Shown here piece by piece: positions 51,869 through 60,209 of a stretch of 64,000 nucleotides of DNA; the stretch's first letter is position 1, and every line of letters starts with the position of its first letter. The position numbers were made by a program, and so were the translations under genes. Origin of the DNA: Magnetovibrio sp. PR-2 (lineage in GTDB: Bacteria; Pseudomonadota; Alphaproteobacteria; Rhodospirillales; Magnetovibrionaceae); contig NZ_JBAHUR010000008.1 in assembly GCF_036689815.1 (NCBI RefSeq), positions 103,618 through 167,617 of the forward strand, read 5' to 3'. Below the pieces are notes generated by a model that was not told the DNA's origin, did no database searches, and saw only the letters and a list, made by a program, of their open reading frames with translations.

Positions 51869-53488
51869 ATGGTAAAAAACATCATGTTGGGGACCCGTTT
51901 GCGCAAACTTCGCAATGATCGTGGACTTTCCCAAGTCAAGCTGGCCGACCAGTTGGGTATATCCGCAAGTTATCTCAATTTGATTGAACACAACCGCCGC
52001 ACCCTTACGGTTCCGCTGTTATTGCGCCTCAGCCAGATCTTGGAAGTAGACCCTCAGGTCTTTTATCCGCAGCAAGAAAACCTGCTGACAGCCGAGGTCG
52101 CCGAAACCCTGCGCGACCCCATGTTCGAAGATTTTCAGCTTTCCGACACCGATGTCGGCACCTTGGTGGCGGATGCGCCAGAGCTCTGCCAAGCCGTTGT
52201 CAAAGCCTATAGCGCCTACCGGAAGTCTCACGAAGATTTACAAATGGTCTCTGAACGCCTGGCTCAAGACCCCGTCATTTCCAACGCAGGCTACCGTTTG
52301 CGCATGCTTTTGACGTCGATTTTGTCGTTTTCGGAAATCCTCCACGATACCGAAGATTTGAGCGCGAACGAACGCCATGACTTTTCCAAAATTGTCATGG
52401 ACGAATCTGAAAACCTGTCAGAAGCCGTGACCGATATGTTGGGGCTGATTACAGGTGACGGCCTAATGGACGTTGCCGGTGGCCTGTCTCCGACTGAAGC
52501 CGTCACCGACTATATGCAGGCCAACAACAACCATTTCACCGCATTGGAAGACGCCGCCGACGATTTGCGCCGCGAAGCAGGGTTGGAGAGTGCATCGCCC
52601 CATATGCGCTTAGCCGGATATTTGCTGGAAAAGCATGGTGTAACCATCGAAACCGCCCCACCCGACATCCATACCTCTGCCGCCACGGTCTATGACGAAG
52701 AACGTCGCCAGCTGGTGGTGTCGCGCGCGCTTCCCCAGGCCAGTCTCAACTTCCACTTGGCGCTGTTTTCCGGGAAAATGTCGTACGGCCCGCTCTTGGC
52801 TGACCTCGCCAACGTGCCGGAGCTGCCTAACGAAGCAGCCCGCACACGAGGCATTGCCGCCCTCGCCAACTATTTCGCTGGGGCCTGCCTCATGCCCTAT
52901 GACGACGTGTTGGAGACCGCCGAAGTCACGCGCTATGACATCGATCAGATCAGCCAGCACTTCGCCACCAGTTTCGAACAGGCGTGTCACCGCCTCACCA
53001 ATCTGCGCAATCCCAACAAGTCGGGTATTCCTTTGCACCTGATCCGCGTGGACGTTGCGGGCAATATCTCCAAGCGGTTCAGTGCTTCTGGCCTGCGCAT
53101 CCCCAAATACGGCAGCGCGTGCCCGCGTTGGGCGGTGCACCAGGCGTTCATGACCCCCGGCGCCATCCGTGCACAGTTGGACCGCCTGCCCGACGGGTCT
53201 CGCTATTTCAACGTGGCGCGCACCGTGAGCAAACCGCGTCTGGCTTACGGCATGCCGCAAAGCCACTATTCCATTTCCATTGGCTGTGAGGTGGGTGATG
53301 CACGGCGCATGATCTATTCCGACGGCATAGACATCGAGCACGCTCACACCCCGACCCCCGTCGGCATCGCGTGCCGATTGTGCGAACGCGCCGATTGCAG
53401 CCAGCGCGCCGCGCCGCCGCCGCCGCAAGTCAGCTCCGCCACTGAGGGACGGGGACGCAATATTTCGCCGGGTATTGGGGATGTTTAA
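51869..53488 (+). CDS. ScfR/MaxR-type XRE regulator with an inserted HisKA-like segment
   Basis: A 539-residue regulator. Residues 5-62 are an XRE HTH (LRKLRNDRGLSQVKLADQLGIS...). From about 230 on it matches the short-chain-fatty-acyl regulator layout: a degenerate IrrE/ImmA-like part (NYFAGACLMPYDDVL, RYDIDQISQHFATSFEQACHRLTNL) and the C-terminal ScfR domain with CxxCxxxxC in CRLCERADCSQRA. Between them, residues about 138-190 (YRLRMLLTSILSFSEIL onward) look like a HisKA dimerisation helix pair whose phospho-His position is Tyr. The family senses acyl-CoA or related metabolites. Its stop overlaps that of the hypF-like gene. Confidence 0.82.
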   Translation: MVKNIMLGTRLRKLRNDRGLSQVKLADQLGISASYLNLIEHNRRTLTVPLLLRLSQILEVDPQVFYPQQENLLTAEVAETLRDPMFEDFQLSDTDVGTLVADAPELCQAVVKAYSAYRKSHEDLQMVSERLAQDPVISNAGYRLRMLLTSILSFSEILHDTEDLSANERHDFSKIVMDESENLSEAVTDMLGLITGDGLMDVAGGLSPTEAVTDYMQANNNHFTALEDAADDLRREAGLESASPHMRLAGYLLEKHGVTIETAPPDIHTSAATVYDEERRQLVVSRALPQASLNFHLALFSGKMSYGPLLADLANVPELPNEAARTRGIAALANYFAGACLMPYDDVLETAEVTRYDIDQISQHFATSFEQACHRLTNLRNPNKSGIPLHLIRVDVAGNISKRFSASGLRIPKYGSACPRWAVHQAFMTPGAIRAQLDRLPDGSRYFNVARTVSKPRLAYGMPQSHYSISIGCEVGDARRMIYSDGIDIEHAHTPTPVGIACRLCERADCSQRAAPPPPQVSSATEGRGRNISPGIGDV

Positions 53489-54591
53489 AGCTGGCCGTCT
53501 TCCAGGGCCAAGCACGCCGTCATGGCTTGACCGAAACTCAACCCTGCATCACCGGGGGATAATTTTTTTGGCACCAGAACGCTCATGCCTTCTTTGGTTA
53601 AATTTTGGACCAAAGCGTCGCGTACGACTGTGTTGAAAAAACACCCGCCGCCAAAGCCCACCGTATTCAGGCCACTGCGTTCACGGGCTTGCAAAACCCA
53701 ATCGGTCAAGGCCACAGACAGTGTCCCGTGGAACAAATTAGCGCCCGCTTGCGGGTCCATCCCCACCAATTCCAACAGCAACGGCCGCACGTCCAACATG
53801 CCGTCTGCATCCACGCTCCAATCGCCTCCCATCACCGTGGGCGCGGTGGCCAGGGCTTCCAGAGCCATGGGCGCTTGGCCTTCAAACGCGGCGACTTCAT
53901 GGACACCCAGCAGTCCGCACGCCGCGTCAAACAGACGTCCGCAGCTCGACGTCACGGGGCTGTTGATTTCACGGTTCATCATGTCGTCCAACATGGCGGC
54001 GTGGGGGTGGTGCGAAAAACGTTCAGCGATCTCTGAGCCATGACCCAGTGCATGAAGGGCTGCTGCGCCCATGCGCCAGGGTTCGCGCGCCGCAATATCG
54101 CCGCCGGGTTGAGCCAAGCGTGACAGATGGCCGAAACGGTCATAGGCATGCCCGTCCACCACCAACAACTCCCCACCCCACGATTCATCCCCCGGCCCTA
54201 AACCAAAGCCGTCCAGCGCCAAGCCCAACAGCGGCCCCTTATGGCTGTGCTCTTCGGCGACGCAAACGATATGGGCATGATGATGTTGCACAGCCAAGGT
54301 CGGGCGGCCTAAGCCTTCGGCAAACTGGGTGGAATGAAAATCGCGGTGCAGATCGTGCGCGGTGGCGGCCAAGTTCTCCGCCCCGCCGGCCCGCGCCAGC
54401 ATCTTGCCCAACATGTCTTCGTAAAGCTCGACCGCTTCTAGCGTTTCCATATCGCCGGCGGTTTTGGTCAAATAGGCTTTGTCGCCTTCAATCAGACACA
54501 AGCTCGCTTTGAGGTGCGCGCCCATACCCAACACGGTGGGATAAGTGCGGTCCAAATCCAGCACGGTTTCTAGAATGTCGTCAGCCGTCAT
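53485..54591 (-). CDS. hypF: C-terminal-half HypF (carbamoyltransferase, HypF1-like)
   Basis: A 368-residue protein matching only the Kae1-like and C-terminal part of HypF: HDLHRDFHSTQFAEG, VQHHHAHIVCVAEEHSH, LALDGFGLGPGDESWGGELL, SCGRLFDAACGLLG, and FGGGCFFNTVVRDAL. The acylphosphatase, zinc-finger and YrdC domains of full HypF are absent, and no reading frame for them lies upstream. Short HypF forms of this kind exist in hydrogenase clusters of other bacteria (HypF1 of Cupriavidus). Full HypF makes the CN- ligand of the [NiFe] centre. The ATG at 54591, with GGAG upstream, overlaps the hupK end by 11 nt. Confidence 0.85.
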   Translation of the reverse strand: MTADDILETVLDLDRTYPTVLGMGAHLKASLCLIEGDKAYLTKTAGDMETLEAVELYEDMLGKMLARAGGAENLAATAHDLHRDFHSTQFAEGLGRPTLAVQHHHAHIVCVAEEHSHKGPLLGLALDGFGLGPGDESWGGELLVVDGHAYDRFGHLSRLAQPGGDIAAREPWRMGAAALHALGHGSEIAERFSHHPHAAMLDDMMNREINSPVTSSCGRLFDAACGLLGVHEVAAFEGQAPMALEALATAPTVMGGDWSVDADGMLDVRPLLLELVGMDPQAGANLFHGTLSVALTDWVLQARERSGLNTVGFGGGCFFNTVVRDALVQNLTKEGMSVLVPKKLSPGDAGLSFGQAMTACLALEDGQL

Positions 54592-55633
54592 CACCGATCT
54601 CCACTTCACAGAGCACACACGGGTCCACGGCTAAGACATGCAAGTTCGCCGCTTGATCAAACGCCGAACGATCGCCCACGCTAGCCCCCTTTAAGCCCAA
54701 CTCCACCGCACCGCCTGGCTCAAAGTTCGCATCCGTGGGCGCGAAAACATCATAAGCTTTCACCCGCCCAGCTTCGATTTCAACCTTGTGGATCAATGCC
54801 CCGCGGGCCGTTTCGACTTGAGCTTCACCCGCACCTGCATCTTTGTGTGCGGTCCGGTCTGGGTCGCACGGGCTGAGGCCGTCCGACAGAATTTTCTGCG
54901 ATTGCTCCAACACCTTCACATCCACCAAGCGCGAGACAAAACGTGCGCGCAAGCCAGCGCCATACGCGTCACGCGCGCCCTTCACTTCCGCCGTATCCCA
55001 ATGACGCATCAGGGCACCGACTTCAGGGCTCTGGCCTGGACCCAACGCGCCAAAGTCGTTGATCCCCAGCGTATCGAGTGTGTCTAAAATTTTATCCACC
55101 AGGCCATCTTCGTAGAGATCGCGGGCAATCACGTCTTCCAAGCCATTGATAATGTCGGGCACGGCTTTCCTATTCGGCGTAAAGCCTGAACCGCCTAAGC
55201 GTTTCCAATCATTGGGGCCAAAGATCGCGTGCTGCAATTCCGATTGAGCCGACAGGGCACATTTCACAGCCGTAATGGCCGGGGGCAAGCCCAAAGCTTT
55301 GGGCCAGTCCATCCCGATGCGCATCAAGGTTTGGGTGAGCATTTCGGCTTCACGCAAAATGTCGCGGGCCGCTTGTTCTGAGTCCGACGGTTGAAGCCCC
55401 AGCGCCTTTTCACACGCCGTGAGCGCGGCAACGGTTTGCGCGGTTGAGCACAATGAAAAGATCATGCCCAACATCAACACCGTTTGTTCCGCAGAGCGCC
55501 CGCCAAACATCTTCGTCACACCTTGGGGGCGTGTACTGTCGATATCGACACTGCGCACACTGTCATTGGATATCCCCAAACGCACATGAATGCGTCCAGC
55601 AAAATCGGGGCTAAGCTCGGTGGTCAAATTCAC
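54581..55633 (-). CDS. hupK: HupK-like hydrogenase large-subunit paralogue
   Basis: A 350-residue protein that resembles the [NiFe]-hydrogenase large subunit but with degenerate metal motifs. The N-terminal motif reads FGGRSAEQTVLMLGMIFSLC then STAQTVA (where true enzymes have R-x-C-G-x-C-x-x-x-H), and the C-terminal one reads VDPCVLCEVEI (DPCxxC). This is the HupK pattern, a likely scaffold or chaperone for Fe(CN)2CO assembly. The start is uncertain: the GTG at 55633 or a TTG six bases later. It is coupled to hypF; other hyp/hup genes are not in the window. Confidence 0.82.
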   Translation of the reverse strand: MNLTTELSPDFAGRIHVRLGISNDSVRSVDIDSTRPQGVTKMFGGRSAEQTVLMLGMIFSLCSTAQTVAALTACEKALGLQPSDSEQAARDILREAEMLTQTLMRIGMDWPKALGLPPAITAVKCALSAQSELQHAIFGPNDWKRLGGSGFTPNRKAVPDIINGLEDVIARDLYEDGLVDKILDTLDTLGINDFGALGPGQSPEVGALMRHWDTAEVKGARDAYGAGLRARFVSRLVDVKVLEQSQKILSDGLSPCDPDRTAHKDAGAGEAQVETARGALIHKVEIEAGRVKAYDVFAPTDANFEPGGAVELGLKGASVGDRSAFDQAANLHVLAVDPCVLCEVEIGDDG

Positions 55634-55672
55634 ACTCCCAAGTGTTCGTTTACAGCCAGCTTATCAACTGCA

Positions 55673-56395
55673 TCACACCTGCCCAACCAATTTGTCAGGA
55701 AAGTCGGTAAACACCGAAGCTACACCCCAAGACCAAAGCTGTTGCGCCCGCTTGGGGTCATTGACGGTGAAGACCCGAAGTGTGACCCCGGCCTGTGCCA
55801 ATTCGTCAACCAAGGCCTGGGTGATGAACGGATCCGATGCATGTAGGGCGTTCGTGTCGAAATGGTCCAAGCGTTCAGCCCAGTGCGGCGGGACAACGTC
55901 AACCAAGACGGCGATGTTCGCCTTCGGCAGTAACGTGTGAAAAAGATCCAGCGCGCGCTCATTAAAGGATGAAACCACCGTGCGCGCCGACGAGTCGCGC
56001 AAAACATCAACCATCGCTTTGACCGTCGGGCCTTCCCATCCCAGCGTGGGTTTGATCTCCAAATTCAGCGCAACATCGTTGGCGATACCAAACGCCAAAA
56101 CCTCTTGCAAGGTGGGTATGCGCGCAGCCCCAAAGTCCTGAGCAAACCAGCTTCCCGCATCGAGCTCTGAAAGATCCGCCCAGCTTTTGAGAATAACCGG
56201 ACCCTCTCCATTTGTGGTGCGCTCCAAGGTTTCGTCATGCATGACGATGGGCACGCCATCGGCGCTGAGCGTAACGTCCAACTCAATCGCCTGAGCACCC
56301 ATGGTAACCGCACGCTCAAACGCCACCATTGTGTTTTCCGGTGCCGAGCCTGAAGCGCCCCTGTGGGCAATGGTTTTGGGCAGTTGTAAGGTCAT
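55673..56395 (-). CDS. Glycerophosphodiester phosphodiesterase
   Basis: A 240-residue GDPD with all signature residues: IAHRGASGSAPENTMVAF (HR and ENT), AIELDVTLSADGVPIVMHDETLERTT (ELD and HDxxLxRTT), and NLEIKP later. No signal peptide is present, so it acts in the cytoplasm (UgpQ-like), releasing glycerol-3-phosphate from glycerophosphodiesters. It lies downstream of hupK/hypF but is not obviously linked in function, and no ugp transporter is adjacent. Confidence 0.93.
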   Translation of the reverse strand: MTLQLPKTIAHRGASGSAPENTMVAFERAVTMGAQAIELDVTLSADGVPIVMHDETLERTTNGEGPVILKSWADLSELDAGSWFAQDFGAARIPTLQEVLAFGIANDVALNLEIKPTLGWEGPTVKAMVDVLRDSSARTVVSSFNERALDLFHTLLPKANIAVLVDVVPPHWAERLDHFDTNALHASDPFITQALVDELAQAGVTLRVFTVNDPKRAQQLWSWGVASVFTDFPDKLVGQV

Positions 56396-56630
56396 ACTTT
56401 AGCTTAACATGCTGCATAACCTTTATGCATTAGCCGCCTCACCCGTCTGTTGAATTGTGTCAACGCACCAAAAACGTCAAGATTTGCATGGGTGTGAAAA
56501 AACGTTCCGACGTTCTGCGGGGGGCCATGTTCACGCGAGAGACACAAAAACAACAAAATACGTTTACCCCAAAGTGCCACACTCGGTTTGAACACGAGCG
56601 ATGACATCTTTTTTTGAGGTGGACCAAGGC

Positions 56631-57200
56631 ATGAAACAACTGACGGCATACGACTTAAGCGAACTCAGCGTTCTCATCGTCGATGATAACCCACACATGC
56701 GCTATCTGGTGCGCCAACTGTTGGGCGCGTTTGGCATACGCAAAAAACAAGAAGCCGACGATGGCGCTGAGGCACTCAAGTGTCTGAAAAGCTTCCAACC
56801 CGATTTCGTGATTTGCGATTGGAGCATGTCCCCGCTGGACGGCCTTGATTTCACGCGCTTGGTGCGCACGTCGGATGATACGCAAAACCCGTTTCTGCCC
56901 ATCATCATGCTAACCGGATACACGGAACTGCATCGTGTGGAAGAAGCCCGCGATGCTGGCGTGGATGAGTTTTTATCCAAACCCATTTCAGCAATGGCGT
57001 TATATTCGCGCATTGTCTCTGTGATTGAAAAGCGCCGTCCGTTCGTGAAATCAACAACGTTCTTAGGCCCGGACCGACGCCGCAAGCGGATGTTCAGCTC
57101 TTACAAAGGCCCGGAACGGCGCACGGATGTCCTCATTGACGACACACCGCCGGCCAGCCTGTTCGCAAAAACCGCCATCCCGACACACCACGTGAGCTGA
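56631..57200 (+). CDS. Response regulator with receiver domain and short basic tail
   Basis: A 189-residue protein. The receiver domain (about 8-130) has VLIVDDNPHMRYL, FVICDWSMSPLDG with the phospho-Asp, MLTGYTE with the Thr and FLSKPISA with the Lys. The tail (about 140-189) has two related motifs, LGPDRRRKRM and KGPERRTDV, seen in receivers of the CheY-like group found in alphaproteobacterial sensory systems; it is not a DNA-binding domain. The start at 56631 has GAGG upstream. It is convergent with the hemerythrin gene of the motor operon. Confidence 0.85.
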   Translation: MKQLTAYDLSELSVLIVDDNPHMRYLVRQLLGAFGIRKKQEADDGAEALKCLKSFQPDFVICDWSMSPLDGLDFTRLVRTSDDTQNPFLPIIMLTGYTELHRVEEARDAGVDEFLSKPISAMALYSRIVSVIEKRRPFVKSTTFLGPDRRRKRMFSSYKGPERRTDVLIDDTPPASLFAKTAIPTHHVS

Positions 57201-57211
57201 CATAAACCGTC

Positions 57212-57820
57212 TTATTCTTTCGCAAACAACTTGCGCGCGCGCGCCAGCTTTTGCGCGTTGTGCGCCTCAATCTGCTTTTGCAGAGTTTCGGGAACCTTGT
57301 CGGCCAACGCCAGCTCGATGAACTGCTCGATGACCTCGACTTTGTCCAAGGGAACTTCAGCCAAAATCTCTTTCGTTTTGGGCTCTTTGGATATGCCCTC
57401 TTGTGCACGTTTACCGACGTGAGGCCCACGCATATACTTCGCGTAGTGCATATCGACTTTGCGGATGTGATTGTCCAACCACGTCGACAAATACGCCACG
57501 ATTTTGCCAAGGTGGATGGTCTCGGGCTCTTTATTGATCAGCAGGGTGAGAGATTCGATCTCTGCTTGATACTTGCGATGAATCTCCACGTGCTGGTCGT
57601 ATTTGGGGTAGTTGGCACCTTCCATCAATTGCTCTTCGCGTTCGAAGTGATGGTCAACGTAGACCTGAAGACGCTCGACAATGTTTTTGACCTTCGCCGG
57701 GTCCTTATTGGTGGCATAGGCGTTGTGCATCAACTTGAACATCTCGTAGAGATTTTTATGGTCATCGTCGACCACGCGAATTTTGGTGAGATAGGCGTCG
57801 GACCATTTGAATAATTTCAT
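57212..57820 (-). CDS. Bacteriohemerythrin with C-terminal extension, in the motor operon
   Basis: A 202-residue protein whose first 135 residues are a hemerythrin: F-K-W-S-D-A-Y (W-x-x-x-Y start), VVDDDHKNLYEMF (His), YVDHHFEREEQLM (His, Glu), YDQHVEIHRKYQ (His, His) and WLDNHIRKVDMHYAKYM (His, Asp). This is the full di-iron O2-binding set. The C-terminal 70 residues are helical and charged. It follows motB by 5 nt in a motA-motB-hemerythrin run. Such a link suggests oxygen supply or sensing at the flagellar motor; the role is inferred from position only. Confidence 0.88.
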   Translation of the reverse strand: MKLFKWSDAYLTKIRVVDDDHKNLYEMFKLMHNAYATNKDPAKVKNIVERLQVYVDHHFEREEQLMEGANYPKYDQHVEIHRKYQAEIESLTLLINKEPETIHLGKIVAYLSTWLDNHIRKVDMHYAKYMRGPHVGKRAQEGISKEPKTKEILAEVPLDKVEVIEQFIELALADKVPETLQKQIEAHNAQKLARARKLFAKE

Positions 57821-57825
57821 GACGT

Positions 57826-58659
57826 CTATTGCTCCACGCGAACGGATATTTCAACGCGGCGGTTTTTCGCCCGATTTGTAGCATTGTCATTTGCCACCAG
57901 CGGGCGGCTCTCGCCATAGCCTTGGATGGTGATGCGTTCCGGCGCGATGCCGTTGTATTCCAACAACTGGTGCACCACGGACGTGGCGCGCGCCGCCGAC
58001 AATTCCCAGTTCGAACGATACCGTCCATCGGAACTAACGGGAATGTTATCGGTGTGACCCGATACAATCAACGTCCCCTTGGTTTTCACCAGCGCGGGCG
58101 CGAGCTTGTCTAAAATGCTTGCGAATTCAAACGTTAAATCACCGCCGCCCGACGGGAATGCGATTTCATTGGGAAAGCGGATGACGACTTCGTTGCCGGC
58201 TTTTTCAACGGTGATCCCGGAACCCGCAACTTCATCGTTGATAATCTTCTTGAGCATCCCGCTCAGCTCTTCGAGTTTTTGTTCTTGTTGGCGGCGCGCT
58301 TCTTCTTTGATCTCTTCTTGCATGGCGCCCAGATCATACGACGCCACATATTCTTTTTCTTTTTGGCTTTCGTAATCGGCGTCTTCTTGCATGTTTTCGG
58401 TTTGCGTGTCGTCGGGCGGCGCAATTTCACTGGCCGAACGGCGCAGTTCCGCCCCATCGATCTCAATCATGCCCGACAGCTTGGACGTTTCCGATGTACC
58501 GAACGCCTCTGACAAGGAACCCGCCAAAGACTGATACTTAATCACGTCCATTTCCGAAAACGTCAACAACAGCACAAACAGCGTCAACAGCAGCGCCATC
58601 AGGTCCGCAAAGGTGACCATCCACATTGGGGCGCCGGCTGGTGGTGCTTTTTTTCCCAA
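57826..58659 (-). CDS. motB: Flagellar motor stator protein MotB/PomB-like
   Basis: A 277-residue protein with one N-terminal helix carrying the ion-binding Asp in TFADLMALLLTLFVLLLTFSE (Asp about residue 19). The string F-A-D-L-M-x-L-L-x-x-x-F-V-L-L-L-x-F-S-E-M-D is like PomB, suggesting Na+ coupling. The C-terminal OmpA-like domain, VSGHTDNIPV ... NWELSAARATSVV ... GYGESRPL, anchors the stator to peptidoglycan. A long Glu/Lys/Gln-rich helix separates them. It follows motA by 12 nt. Confidence 0.92.
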   Translation of the reverse strand: MGKKAPPAGAPMWMVTFADLMALLLTLFVLLLTFSEMDVIKYQSLAGSLSEAFGTSETSKLSGMIEIDGAELRRSASEIAPPDDTQTENMQEDADYESQKEKEYVASYDLGAMQEEIKEEARRQQEQKLEELSGMLKKIINDEVAGSGITVEKAGNEVVIRFPNEIAFPSGGGDLTFEFASILDKLAPALVKTKGTLIVSGHTDNIPVSSDGRYRSNWELSAARATSVVHQLLEYNGIAPERITIQGYGESRPLVANDNATNRAKNRRVEISVRVEQ

Positions 58660-58671
58660 TGCTCAATCCAA

Positions 58672-59430
58672 CTAGTCGCGTTGCGGGGCCGAGCCGGAGG
58701 GCAAGTAGCCACTGAGAATCTCAGCCAAAATGCTCGGGTTTTGGCCCTTTTGAAGCTGCAAAACACTTTGCATGATCAAATCCAAGTTGTTGCGGTCGAA
58801 CTCGGCCTTGATCGAGAGTTTCTCAGCCAATGGAATGGCAATCAAGTTTGCGATCAAAGCACCATAAAACGTCGTCAACATTGCGATGGCCATAGCGGGA
58901 CCGATGGACGCCGGATCAGACAAGTTGCTCAACATCTGCACCAGACCGACCAGTGTACCGATCATGCCGAACGCAGGTGCCGCGTCGCCAATGCCGCGAA
59001 ACATGGATTCGCCCGCTTCTGAATCATGGATCATGGTGTTCGCTGTACGCACGAGCGTCTCGCGAATGACCTCTTCGTTGTGGCCGTCCACACACATGGA
59101 GATGCCGCGTTGAAACAGTTCATTGTCGACGGTCACGTTTTCCAGGCCCAGCAAGCCCTTGTCGCGCACAATTTTCGCCAACTCGAGAGCTTTTTCGTAA
59201 AGCTCCTGAGGGTCGTTCACAGGGTTTTTGAACCCAATTGAAATCCCCGTTTTGAGGGATTTAAGGACATCTTTCATAGGGAATTTGATCAACGTGGCCG
59301 CCAACGTTCCGCCGAACACGACCAAAAGACTCGGAACGTTAATAAACGTCCCGATATCTCCGCCCAGGAAAATTGCTGTGAAAACAACACCTAAGCCAAA
59401 AACAATCCCAACAAGAGTCGCAATATCCAT
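58672..59430 (-). CDS. motA: Flagellar motor stator protein MotA/PomA-like
   Basis: A 252-residue membrane protein with four helices. It has the PomA-type start LVGIVFGLGVVFTAIFLGGDIGTF, the long cytoplasmic loop between helices 2 and 3 with the torque-generating charged residues, and FGMIGTLVGLVQMLSN ... STFYGALIANLIAIPLAEKL-like helices 3 and 4. Length and sequence fit PomA of Na+ motors. With MotB it forms the stator that drives the flagellum. It is the first gene of the unit with motB and the hemerythrin; a 140-nt gap to the divergent gene holds the promoter. Confidence 0.92.
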   Translation of the reverse strand: MDIATLVGIVFGLGVVFTAIFLGGDIGTFINVPSLLVVFGGTLAATLIKFPMKDVLKSLKTGISIGFKNPVNDPQELYEKALELAKIVRDKGLLGLENVTVDNELFQRGISMCVDGHNEEVIRETLVRTANTMIHDSEAGESMFRGIGDAAPAFGMIGTLVGLVQMLSNLSDPASIGPAMAIAMLTTFYGALIANLIAIPLAEKLSIKAEFDRNNLDLIMQSVLQLQKGQNPSILAEILSGYLPSGSAPQRD

Positions 59431-59569
59431 GGTTTTTTCCTGGACAATTACGTCATTTTTTTTAGCTATATACCCTATATTGTGAAGTGTTTCTATTTCA
59501 GTTTCTAAGGGATTGAGCCTTTTTTAGAATCATATGATAATTACGCCCATGAATGCCGAGGAGTAAGCC

Positions 59570-60040
59570 ATGAACGTGTTCGTACCAGCCCTGTTGTTAA
59601 CGCTGATCACTGCGCCGGTTTTGGCGGCGGATGACCCCGATCCCAATGCCCCGGTAGAGCCGGCCCAGGCCATGTTGCCGTCTTACAAGCTTCAGCCGGA
59701 AAACAGCCGGAAAAAGATTACCTTCACCCCGTTTTTCGAAGTCTTCGATCAAGATGAAATGTGGATGCTGTGTTATAACGAGCCGCGCATCCGCGATGCC
59801 TTCAACATGGAACTGATGACCCGGCGCGTCAAAGTCGACGCCAAGCGCCGCCCGATTCTCAAGCCCCTGGAAAAACGCCTCCACGCCCTGGCCAACCGGG
59901 CCATAAAAGCGAACGTGGTCAAGAAGCTTTATCTTGTGGAAGGGGAATACGACAAAGCTTGGGCGCCGGACACACCACCACCGGTGCCAAACCCGATCGA
60001 TTGCAGCCTCATTGAATTTCGCGCACGGGGAATCAAGTGA
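59570..60040 (+). CDS. Secreted protein of unknown function
   Basis: A 156-residue protein with a signal peptide (cut near PVLAA) and a short acidic Pro-rich linker, then a helical domain with YNEPRIRDAFNMELMTR and KPLEKRLHALANRAIK. Two Cys are present (LCYNEP and DCSLIE). GAGGAG lies before the ATG. It is divergent from motA. The DxPxxxRDAFNxxLMxxR-like stretch occurs in flagellum-linked secreted proteins such as FliL C-termini or similar, but I cannot assign it. The function is unknown. Confidence 0.65.
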   Translation: MNVFVPALLLTLITAPVLAADDPDPNAPVEPAQAMLPSYKLQPENSRKKITFTPFFEVFDQDEMWMLCYNEPRIRDAFNMELMTRRVKVDAKRRPILKPLEKRLHALANRAIKANVVKKLYLVEGEYDKAWAPDTPPPVPNPIDCSLIEFRARGIK

Positions 60041-60209
60041 CGCGTATGAATTCTTAACTTTTTCGCGAAATTATGTTTCAGGTACAGACCGCATTCTAGT
60101 TTCAGCGCTCTCAACTAAGTCTCTGAAACAGAAACAAAAGGCCGAACATCCCCTTTTCTGCTCTTTATGCTGTATACTAGACATGTGCAGGGGGCACGGG
60201 AGGGCCAAT

